Assembly (NCBI GenBank): GCA_037833965.1
Contig: AP031354.1
Span: 15,850,001 to 15,914,000 of the forward strand
Direction: 5' to 3'
From: Marchantia polymorpha subsp. ruderalis
Taxonomy: Eukaryota > Streptophyta > Marchantiopsida > Marchantiales > Marchantiaceae
Length of the DNA stretch: 64,000 nucleotides
How positions within the stretch are numbered: position 1 is the first letter of the stretch; each line of letters begins with the position of its first letter. This document shows, in pieces, positions 21,106 through 31,685 of this stretch. The notes beneath the pieces are model-generated. The model saw only the letters and a list, made by a program, of their open reading frames with translations. It made no database searches and had not been told where the DNA came from. Position numbers and translations under genes: made by a program.

Positions 21106-23516
21106 AGTATGTGAGTGCTAATCCGATTTGGAAGATGGCGGACATCATCAACATTGTGGAGACGTGGGAACATGAGAGCAACACTATTGGAGAGATACCA
21201 GGGTTTACTTTGGTGGGATCCACTTGGAATCAGAGAAGTCAACGAGCTGGAAGAGGCTATGGCGGTATTGCTACTTTCATCATATCTCAATTTCTACCTT
21301 TGATACATTTAGAAGGTCAGGATATTGGAGGTCAATATCATTGGCTTCGTCTTGGTTTGGTTGGAGGATCTTATAGTTATTTGGCTGTTTGTTACTTTGC
21401 ACCATTGTCCATGCCTATCTACTCCACACGCACTTGCAATCGGAGTCAACCATTCCATCGACTTATAGGAGATGTTCTCAATTATCAGAGCAAAGGTGAA
21501 GTTTTTCTGGTTGGAGATTTCAATGCTCGAATAGGTTGTGCACAATTTACTCAAGTTGGTGATCTCTTGAGTTCTCCCTCCTTTGAAGAACTTGAAGATA
21601 GTATGTGGTGTAGAAAGTCTTCTGATATTTGTACAAATCCTTTGACATAACACTTTCTAACCTTTGGAGCCACATGTAATTTGAAAAATCTCAACGGTAT
21701 CTCTCTCTTTCCCAACTCCCTTTCCAATACATGCTTTTCTCCTACAGGTGTTAGCACCATTGATTATCTTCTATCTTCAGCCACTCATAGCTCTTTTATT
21801 TCGAAATTTGATATTCTAGAACCTCAGCCAGAGTCAGATCATGCACCTCTCTTATTTACTCTCTTGTTATCAAAAACAATCCCTCTCTCTCCATGCCATT
21901 CTGTTTTAGCTTCTCCCAAGTTTCGTTTAGATCCTAGTAAGAAAGAGTTGTACATGTTACATTTTCAAAACCTTTTGACTCACACTTCATGGAGCCTTGA
22001 TCCACATACAGCGAGTGGGCAATTAATAGAGTTGCTCAAAGACACTGCTTCTAAGTTCTTTTTGCGGCACAAGGATCGAAGAGCTAGGGGGCTTCCTTGC
22101 AATGGATGGTTTGACTTGGATTGTAAGCAAGCGAGGATGAGATCAGTTGACAAGTCTTTGGATTTCCAAAGTCGGCTTACCTTGACAAGGCTTTACAAAG
22201 ACTTGGTGAAGTCTAAAAAAAGAGCTTTTTTGAGGACGAAGCAGGAATCCTTGACAAAGGAGTTGATGGAGAATCCCAAATCCTTTTGGAGACGGTTAGC
22301 TGTAAGGTCTTCAAAACCTACTCTTGATCCCAAGAGTTTGATTGACTTTGCTGAAAAGCTTTATTTCTTTCCCAACGCTGCATCAATGCCTTGTTGTGAA
22401 GGAACATCAGGCTTATTTTCTGAATCTGAGGTGATGACTCAAGTTAGAAAATTAGCAAATGGTAAATCGGAGGATTTGGATGTTCTCTATATTGAACTTT
22501 TGAAGTGGGGAGGAGATTTTATTGGACCGAGACTCACCAAAGCGTTAGAGAATGCAGCTATGTATGGTTTTCCTTCAGCTTGGTCATTACGGAAGATTGT
22601 GCCTATTCACAAGTCAGGAAGGAAGGACTTGTTGACAAACTATCGCACTATCATGGTGGGTAGTGTTTTTGCCAAAATGTTTGGCAAATTGGTGGAGTCA
22701 AAGTTGAGCACATGGACTTAATCTCATCGAAAGAGAGCGCGGTTTCAAGCAGGCTTTCGCCCCACATACAACACCATTGACCATATCTTGGCTTTGCGTG
22801 TTTTATGGGAGAAATCGAAGGGCAATGGCAAAGCTTTGTTTTGCGCCTTCATTGATTTTAAGAATGCTTTTGACACCGTACCTCGTGAGCTATTATGGGA
22901 AAGGCTGCAAGTCATTAAAGTACCATCAGATCTTCTAGCAGTTGTGGCCACGCTTTACCAATCTGTTCGAGCCAAGATCAACACTTCTCAAACTGCAGAG
23001 GTTTTGAGTACCATTGGAGTGATTCAAGGTTGTCCTCTCTCTCCTACTCTTTTTGGAGTTTTTATAGATGATATCGAAGAGTGGTTGGAGGCATGTGATA
23101 GTGAAGGTGTCAAGCTTGGAAACTTTGTTATCAAAGCTCTCTTGTATGCAGATGATATCATATTACTAGCACGTGATGCAATTAGTTTACATAAACACCT
23201 ATACACTTTGGCTAGCTTTTGTACCCAGAATCAGATGGAGGTAAATATAGAGAAGTCCAAAGTCATGATAGTGGGCACTAGATCCAAGTTTTCCTTCTAT
23301 TACCAGGATCAACAATTAGAAGAGGTGAAGAGTTATAAATATCTAGGCATTGATTTTTCTAATGATTATAGTTGGGCACTTTGTGTGCAAAAGAGAGTAG
23401 AAGGTGGTTACAAAGCTCTATATTCATTGCTAAATCGGTGTAGAAGGGCTCATCTTGTGTCTTGGAGTCTTAGGAAATTTTTATTCAGAAGCTTAGTGTT
23501 GCCGGTAGTATTGTAG
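21106..23516 (+). pseudogene. Beta ORF2, two nonsense codons
   Basis: A plus-strand beta ORF2 from the endonuclease (EYVSANPIWK) through the reverse transcriptase to KFLFRSLVLPVVL. TAA codons lie at 21648-21650 (Gln in the beta copy at 55.98 kb) and 22719-22721; otherwise the frame is open. The catalytic residues GDFNARI, ESDHAP, FIDFKNAFDTV and YADD are present. The first nonsense codon is shared with the beta copy at 28233. At 23516 the copy is cut by type A monomers. Confidence 0.85.
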
Positions 23517-25425
23517 GTGTCCACGGAACCTGAAAATTTGCGGGGGCGTGGAGTTGGGTAGCGCGCTCTAGCCTGCAAAATTTCACGCATTTTGGAGTTA
23601 GGACGCCGAAGTTCACGGATTTCTCAAGTTTCGAGTTGGAGTTTCGAGTGTTGGGGTCGAGATCGTTTCTTGCAGAGATTGTTTCTTCGCGTGTGAGTGT
23701 CCACGGAAGCTGAAAATTTGCAGAGGCGTGGAGTTGGGTAGCGCGCTCCAGCCTGCAAAATTTCACGCATTTTGGAGTTGGAACGCCGAAGTTCACGGAT
23801 TTTCAAGTTTCGAGTGTTGGGGTCGAGATCGTTTCTTGCAGAGATTGTTTCTTCGCGTGTGAGTGTCCACGGAAGCTGAACATTTCAGGGACGTGGAGTT
23901 GGGTAGCGCGCTCAAGCCTGCAAAATTTCACGCATTTTGGAGTTGGGTCGCCGAAGTTCACGGATTTCTCAAGTTTCGAGTTGGAGTTTTCGAGTGTTGG
24001 GGTCGAGATCGTTTCTTGCAGAGATCGTTTCTTCGCGTCTGAATGTCCACGGAAGCTGAACATTTGCAGGGGCGTGGAGTTGGGTAGCGCGCTCGAGCCT
24101 GCAAAATTTCACGCATTTTGGAGTTGGGTCGCCGAAGTTCACGGATTTCTCAAGTTTCGAGTTGGAGTTTTCGAGTGTTAGGGTCGAGATCGTTTCTTGC
24201 AGAGATTGTTTCTTCGCGTCTGAGTGTCCACGGAAGCTGAAAATTTGCAGGGGCGTGAAGTTGAGTAGCGCGCTCCAGCCTGCAAAATTTCACTCATTTT
24301 GGAGTTAGGACGCCAAAGTTCACGGATTTCTCAAGTTTCGAGTTGGAGTTTTCGAGTGTTGGGATCGAGATCGTTTCTTGCAGAGATTGTTTCTTCGCGT
24401 CTGACTGTCTACGGAACCTGAAAATTTGCAGCGGCGTGGTGTTGAGTAGCGCGCTCCAGCCTGCAAAATTTCACGCATTTTGGAGTTGGGACGCCGAAGT
24501 TCACGGATTTCTCAAGTTTCGAGTTGGAGTTCTCGAGTGTTGGGGTCGAGATCGTTTCTTGCAGAGATTGTTTCTTCGCATCTGAGTGTCCACGGAAGCT
24601 GAAAATTTGCAGGGGCGTGGAGTTGCGTAGCGCGCTAGAGCCTGCAAAATTTCACGCATTTTGGAGTTAGGACGCCGAAGTTCACGGATTTCTCAAGTTT
24701 CGAGTTGGAGTTTCGAGTGTTGGGGTCGAGATCGTTTCTTGCAGAGATCGTTTCTTCGCATGTGAGTGTCCACGGAAGCTGAAAATTTGCAGGGGCGTGG
24801 AGTTAAGTAGCGCGCTCCAGCCTGCAAAATTTCATGCATTTTGGAGTTGGGTCGCCGAACTTCACGGATTTCTCAAGTTTCAAGTTGGAGTTTTCGAGTG
24901 TTGGGATCAAGATCGTTTCTTGCAGAGATCGTTTCTTCGCGTCTGAGTGTCCACGGAAGCTGAAAATTTGCAGGGGCGTGGAGTTGGGTAGCACGCTCGA
25001 GCGTGCAAAATTTCACGCATTTTGGAGTTGGGTAGCCGAAGTTCACGGATTTCTCAAGTTTCGAGTTGGAGTTTTCGAGTGTTGGGGTCGAGATCGTTTC
25101 TTGCAGAGATTGTTTCTTCGCGTCTGAGTGTCCACGGAAGCTGAAAATTTGCAGGGGCGTGGAGTTGGGTAGCGCGCTCCAGCCTGCAAACTTTCACGCA
25201 TTTTGGAGTTGGGACGCCAAAGTTCACGGATTTCTCAAGTTTCGAGTTGGAGTTTTCGAGTGTTGGGGTCGAGATCGTTTCTTGCAGAGATCGTTTCTTC
25301 GCGTCTGAGTGTCTACGGAAGCTGAAAATTTGCAGGGGCGTGGAGTTAAGTAGAGCGGTCCAGCCTGCAAAATTTACCGCATGTTCGAGTTGGGACGCCG
25401 AAGTTCACGAATTTCTTCAGCGAAG
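23517..25425 (+). repeat. Type A 181-bp monomers (gamma 5' UTR)
   Basis: About 10.5 monomers head to tail; GTTCACGG landmarks step by 180-181 bp from 23611 to 25041, with one short 165-bp unit around 23800-23960. The orientation is that of a plus-strand gamma element continuing into type B at 25426. Confidence 0.9.
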
Positions 25426-25493
25426 AGTGTCAATTGTTAGTGTTTCACGTGGTCACAAAAATGTTCAAACATTTTTATCTTTGGGACGAAGCA
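25426..25493 (+). repeat. Type B monomer start, interrupted by beta-2
   Basis: The type A to type B transition (GTCACAAAAATGTTCAAACA) is followed after about 60 bp by a beta tail. The rest of the monomer resumes at 29054. Confidence 0.8.
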
Positions 25494-25608
25494 TGGTAAA
25501 TGGTAAATGGTAATAGATCAAGCCCGGGGGACCCAAAGGGTCAAAAGGCTGAAAAACACAATACAAGCGACAGCCACAAACAAGGGAAAAGACCCCAAAG
25601 GCCAAACC

Positions 25609-28600
25609 CTAGCTAGTGCCAAGAGCACTAGAACGATAACTAATAATGTCCCTAATATAACAACCTAAATCAAAAGGAACTAACTGTAACAAAGAATAAA
25701 AATTCTCTACATCTATATTATGGGTCACTCTGATCTCTGCATATCTAGTACATGTAAGAAATACATGCTCTTCATCCTCAACTTCTCTTCCATCACATAG
25801 CCTACAAATACGTTGACTCCTATCAATATTAAGCCAACGTCCTTCCTCAATTCCTAGCCTATGAGATCCAGTTCTATGCCTAGCAATAAGATGACGTAAG
25901 GACGTAGAGATTCCTGCAAGTAGGTAATCTTGTTCACAATAAACAAGCATAGGATTCACATGAAGTTGATAAAACTGCATCTTGGTGCCGCGCTTGCTCC
26001 AAATAATGTTCAAAAACTCCTCCTTTAGACGTTCACGTAGTGCTATAGGTTGTAGGTCCCAATCGCGTTCCGTCACATTCCACCTCAAAGACCAAGTTAT
26101 CACATCCGCTAACCATCCTTTGGCACGTGTGGCACTCAAAGCCTGAGGAGGAAGGCGAGAAGCATCAAGAGATCTCACCCTTGTGATGTAAGTGATGGTC
26201 AAGTATAGAGCTTCAGCCTCTAGAGGTAAACAACCTGTTTCCGCAAGAAGAATAGCATATGAGGTTTGGTTTCTCACACCCAATTCTTCTTGTAGAAATA
26301 TCTTCTGCACCCTCTCCACACGCTCCCATCCTGTCTTCTTACAACCAGGACCCCACACTTGGGTTCCATACAATACTACCGGCAACACTAAGCTTCTGAA
26401 TAAAAATTTCCTAAGACTCCAAGACACAAGATGAGCCCTTCTACACCGATTTAGCAATGAATATAGAGCTTTGTAACCACCTTCTACTCTCTTTTGCACA
26501 CAAAGTGCCCAACTATAATCATTAGAAAAATCAATGCCTAGATATTTATAACTCTTCACCTCTTCTAATTGTAGATCCTGGTAATAGAAGGAAAACTTGG
26601 ATCTAGTGCCCACTATCATGACTTTGGACTTCTCTATATTTACCTCCATCTGATTCTGGGTACAAAAGCTAGCCAAAGTGTATAGGTGTTTCTGTAAACT
26701 AATTGCATCACGTGCTAGTAATATGATATCATCTGCATACAAGAGAGCTTTGATAACAAAGTTTCCAAGCTTGACACCTTCACTATCAAATGCCTCCAAC
26801 CACTCTTCGATATCATCTATAAAAACTCCAAAAAGAGTAGGAGAGAGAGGACAACCTTGAATCACTCCAATGGTACTCAAAACCTCTTGAGTTTGAGAAG
26901 TGTTGATCTTGGCTCGAACAGATTGGTAAAGCGTGGCCACAGCTGCTAGAAGATCTGATGGTACTCCAATGACTTGCAGCCTTTCCATAATAGCTCACGA
27001 GGTACGGTGTCAAAAGCTTTCTTAAAATCAATGAAGGCGCAAAACAAAGCTTTGCCATTGCCCTTCGATTTCTGCCATAAAACACGCAAAACCAAGATAT
27101 GGTCAATGGTGTTGTATGTGGGGCGAAAGCCTCCTTGAAACCGCGCTCTCTTTCGATGAGATTCAGTCCATGTGCTCAACTTTGACTCCACCAATTTGCC
27201 AAACAACTTGGCAAAAACACTACCCACCATGATAGTGCGATAGTTTGTCACCAAGTCCTTCCTTCCTGACTTGTGAATAGGCACAATCTTCCGTAATGAC
27301 CAAGCTGAAGGAAAACCATACATAGCTGCATTCTCTAACGCTTTGGTGAGTCTCGGTCCAATAAGATCTCCTCCCCACTTCAAAAGTTCAATAGAGAGAC
27401 CATCCAAATCCTCCGATTTACCATTGGCTAATTTTCTAACTTGAGTCATCACCTCAGATTCAGAAAATAAGCCTGATGTTCCTTCACAACAAGGCATTGA
27501 TGCAGCGTTGGGAAAGAAATAAAGCTTTTCAGCAAAGTCAATCAAACTCTTGGGATCAAGAGTAGGTTTTGAAGACCTTACAGCTAACCGTCTCCAAAAG
27601 GATTTGGGATTCTCCATCAACTCCTTTGTCAAGGATTCCTGCTTCGTCCTCAAAAAAGCTCTTTTTTTAGACTTCACCAAGTCTTTGTAAAGCCTTGTCA
27701 AGGTAAGCCGACTTTGGAAATCCAAAGACTTGTCAACTGATCTCATCCTCGCTTGCTTACAATCCAAGTCAAACCATCCATTGCAAGGAAGCCCCCTAGC
27801 TCTTCGATCCTTGTGCCGCAAAAAGAACTTAGAAGCAGTGTCTTTGAGCAACTCTATTAATTGCCCACTCGCTGTATGTGGATCAAGGCTCCATGAAGTG
27901 TGAGTCAAAAGGTTTTGAAAATGTAACATGTACAACTCTTTCTTACTAGGATCTAAACGAAACTTGGGAGAAGCTAAAACAGAATGGCATGGAGAGAGAG
28001 GGATTGTTTTTGATAACAAGAGAGTAAATAAGAGAGGTGCATGATCTGACTCTGGCTCAGGTTCTAGAATATCAAATTTCGAAATAAAAGAGCTATGAGT
28101 GGCTGAAGATAGAAGATAATCAATGGTGCTAACACCTGTAGGAGAAAAGCATGTATTGGAAAGGGAGTTGGGAAAGAGAGAGATACCGTTGAGATTTTTC
28201 AAATTACATGTGGCTCCAAAGGTTAGAAAGTGTTATGTCAAAGGATTTGTACAAATATCAGAAGACTTTCTACACCACATACTATCTTCAAGTTCTTCAA
28301 AGGAGGGAGAACTCAAGAGATCACCAACTTGAGTAAATTGTGCACAACCTATTCGAGCATTGAAATCTCCAACCAGAAAAACTTCACCTTTGCTCTGATA
28401 ATTGAGAACATCTCCTATAAGTCGATGGAATGGTTGACTCCGATTGCAAGTGCGTGTGGAGTAGATAGGCATGGACAATGGTGCAAAGTAACAAACAGCC
28501 AAATAACTATAAGATCCTCCAACCAAACCAAGACGAAGCCAATGATATTGACCTCCAATATCCTGACCTTCTAAATGTATCAAAGGTAGAAATTGAGATA

Positions 28601-28832
28601 TGATGAAAGTAGCAATACCGCCATAGCCTCTTCCAGCTCGTTGACTTCTCTGATTCCAAGTGGATCCCACCAAAGTAAACCCTGGTATCTCTCCAATAGT
28701 GTTGCTCTCATGTTCCCACGTCTCCACAATGTTGATGATGTCCGCCATCTTCCAAATCGGATTAGCACTCACATACTCAGTTGTAGAAAGACCTCTAATA
28801 TTCCACATTAACACCCTCAAGCTCTTGGATTG
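25609..28832 (-). pseudogene. Beta-2 ORF2, nonsense and frameshift
   Basis: Full-length beta ORF2 in three open pieces. TAA at about 28230 sits in the endonuclease (NPLT*HFL), as in the copy at 21106, and a 1-bp deletion at about 26985 lies between the FIDFKKAFDTV and IQGCPLSP blocks. YADD, the thumb and the knuckle CRLCDGREVEDEEHVFLTC are intact. The ORF1 stop before it reads TAG-CAA-TCC (28835-28827) in frame. Confidence 0.85.
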
Positions 28833-29050
28833 CTATGTGGATGATTGTCTCTTCCTTTGAGTGACAATTGCTTGTCCATCACGAAGATAAGCAAAAAATC
28901 CAGCATCTTGAGCTTCTTTGACTTTTGCAAGCTCCTTTCTCCTTGCCTCTACTTGTAGAGGTGTGAGATCGGGATCTAACCAAATCCTACGTCCTTTGAG
29001 TACAGCTTTGTTGGCTAAAGCTGTATCACGTTGAGTTTGGTCATTGAACT
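28833..29050 (-). pseudogene. Beta-2 ORF1 C-terminal part
   Basis: The last about 70 codons of beta ORF1 (VKFNDQTQRDTALANKAVLK, RRIWLDPDLTPLQVEARRKE, ending KRQSST). Truncated at the 5' end by incomplete reverse transcription. Confidence 0.8.
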
Positions 29051-29053
29051 TAA

Positions 29054-29515
29054 CATGAAATGAGGCTGAAAATTTTTGAGCGCTTGGAGATAAATTTTTG
29101 GCAGTAGCATAAAAAGTTTGAAGGGAAACGGACGCTTGAGTAAGAATTAACAACTCATTTGGAGTTTCAACTTTTTGTTTCGGGTGTTCATGTGGTCACA
29201 AAAATGTTCAGACATTTTTATCTTTTTGACGAAGCATGATCTGAGGCTGAAAATTTTTGGAGACTTGGAGAATAATATTCGGCAGTAGCATAAAAAGTTT
29301 GAAGGTGAACAGAAGCTTAAGTAAGAAGTTACAGCCCATTTGGAGTTTCGACTTTTTGTTTCGAGTGATGTGGTGGTCACAAAAATGTTCAGACATTTTT
29401 ATCTTTTTGACGAAGCATGATCTGAGGCTGAAAATTTTTGGGGAGTTGGAGATCAATATTTGGTAGTAGCATAAAAAGTTTGAAGGTGAACAAACGCTTG
29501 AGTCAGAACTTACAG
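29054..29515 (+). repeat. Type B monomers (continuation of gamma 5' UTR)
   Basis: About 2.5 monomers with 181-bp spacing, resuming the array interrupted by beta-2 and joined at 29515 directly to gamma ORF2. Confidence 0.85.
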
Positions 29516-30897
29516 AACTCCGAGTCTTTGGTAGCTTTTGCCGAAAAGCTCTATTTCTTTCCAGAAGCCACATCTATGCCATATTGCGAAGCAACACCTG
29601 GATTATTTTCGGAAGGAGAGGTGATGACTATTCTCCGAAAATTAGCAAATGGCAAATGTGAGGATTTAGATGGCTTGTCCATTGAACTTATCAAGTGGGG
29701 AGGAGATTGTATTGGACCGGTTCTCACTAAGCTTTTGGAAGATGCTATGGTTCATGGTTTTCCATCAACTTGGTCCATGCGGAAGATTGTTCCTATTCAT
29801 AAATCAGGAAGGAAGGACGTGGTGACAAACTATCGCACCATCATGGTTGGTAGTGTTTTTGCCAAGTTGTTTGGGAAGTTGGTAGAATCGAAGTTGAGCA
29901 CATGGACAGAGGATTTTCAGAAGAGAGCAAAGGCCCAAGCCAGTTTTCGTCCTACATACAACACTATTGACCATATTTTGGCCTTACGTGTTTTATGGGA
30001 GAAATCCAAGGGCAATGGGAAAGCTTTATTTTGTGCCTTCATCAATTTGAAGAAAGCTTTTGATACTGTTCCTCGTAAGCTTTTATGCGAAAGACTACAA
30101 GACATTGGAGTACCGGCTAATCTACTCGGAGCTGTGGCCACTTTATACACTTCAGTTCGAGCTAAGATTGATGCCTCTCAACCTCAAGAGATCTCGAGCA
30201 CCATTGGAGTTATTCAAGGTTGTCCTCTCTCTCCTACTCTATTCGGAATATTCATAGATGATATAGAAAGGTGGTTGGATGATTGTGAGAGTGAAGGAGT
30301 CAAACTTGGAGACTTTGTGATCAAAGCTCTTTTGTATGCAGATGATATCATATTACTAGCACGTGATGCAATTAGTTTACAGAAACACCTTGATACTTTG
30401 GCTAGCTTTTGTACTCGAAATCAGATGGAGGTCAATCAATTATCAACTTCATGTGAATCCTATGCTTATTTATTGTGAGCAAGGGTACTTTGTTGCAGAG
30501 ATCGCTACATCTTTACGTCATATTATTGCCAGGCATAGAATAGGATCTCATAGGCTTGGAATTGAGGAAGGACGTTGGTTGAATATTGATAGGAGTGAAC
30601 GGATTTGTAGGCTATGTGATGGGAGAAATGTTGAGGATGAAGAGCATGTGTTTATTACTTGTACTAGATATATAGAGATTCGAGTGACGCATAAAGTTGA
30701 TGTCGAGAATTTCTATTCTCTGCTTCATCTCGAGCCTTATGATTTAGGTTGTTACATTAGAGATATTATTAGTTACCGTTCTAGTGCTTTGGGCACTAAC
30801 TAGGGGGTTCTTTTGGCTCTCTCCTAGTTTGGAGATGGATTGTGTTTTTTAGCCTTTTGACCCTTTGGGTACCCCGAGCTTGATCCATTTACCATTT
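29516..30897 (+). mobile_element. Gamma LINE body, ORF1 and endonuclease missing
   Basis: ORF2 starts abruptly at SESLVAFAEKL, includes the reverse transcriptase with YADD (open to 30437), then jumps within NQMEVN to YQLHVNPML, losing the thumb and about 0.7 kb. The knuckle, ...ALGTN stop, 3' UTR (lacking TTGTTTGTA) and a short tail follow. Together with 23517-25495 and 29054-29515 this makes one gamma element split by beta-2. Confidence 0.8.
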
Positions 30898-31685
30898 ACA
30901 AGAAGAATTGGGTGTGAGGACCCAAACTGCACATGCTATTCTTCTTGCTGAAACATGTTGTCTAACTCTTGAGGCTGAAGCTCTCTTTTTTACTATCACT
31001 TACGTCAAAAGAGTGATATCTCTGGATGCTTGTCGACTTCATCTTGAAGCTTTGCGTGTCACACGTCCCAAGGGATGGTTTGCAGATCTGGTGACTTGGT
31101 TTTTTAGATGGAATGTGATTGAACTCGATTGGAATTTGCAAGCTATTGCCCTACGCCAGCGTATTAAGGAGGGATTTCTCAACATTATTTGGAGCAGACG
31201 AGGCACTAAAATGGAGAATTATCAACTTCATGTGAATCATATGCTTGTTTATTGCGAGCAAGGATACTTACTTGCGGAGATCTCAACTTCTTTACGTCAT
31301 ATTATTGCTAGGAATAGAACAATATCTCATAGTCTTGAGATTGAAGAAGGGCGTTGGTTGAACATTGATAGGATTGAACGGATTTGTAGGTTATGTGATG
31401 GGAAGAAAGTTGAGGATGAAGAGCATGTATTTCTTACTTGTACTAGATATGTAGAGATTAGAGTGGCTCATAATGATGTTGTTGAGAATTTTTATTCTTT
31501 GCTTTAGTTTGAGACTTATGATTTAGATTGTTACATTAGGGATGTTATTAGTTACCGTTCTAGTGCTTTGGGCAATAGCTAGGGGGTTCTTTTGGTTCTT
31601 TCCTAGGTTGGGGTTGGATTGTTTGTATTGTGTTTTTTAGCCTTTTGACCCTTTAGGCCTCACGGGCTTAGTCTATTTACCGTTA
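30898..31685 (+). pseudogene. Older alpha-like ORF2 C-terminus and 3' end
   Basis: From ELGVRTQTAHAILLAETCC to the knuckle CRLCDGKKVEDEEHVFLTC, with a stop at 31505 and a worn tail (TTTACCGTTAAC). It has more substitutions than its neighbours (CCLTLEAEALFFTITYVKRV), so it is an older insertion. The gamma tail at 30880 inserted directly before it. Confidence 0.8.

Larger units (their letters stand above)
25496..29053 (-). mobile_element. Beta-2 LINE inserted into a gamma 5' UTR, TSD CATG
   Basis: A 3.56-kb beta copy with tail, 3' UTR, nearly complete ORF2 (28820-25609) and the last about 70 codons of ORF1. CATG flanks it on both sides (25492-25495, 29054-29057), and removing it rejoins a type B monomer (...GACGAAGCATGAAATGAGGCTG). 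The insertion is therefore younger than the gamma element around it. Confidence 0.9.

Noticed and set aside
1-31685. LTR retrotransposons or DNA transposons
   Set aside because: No long terminal repeats, integrase, protease or transposase motifs were seen; all reverse transcriptase signals are of the LINE type.
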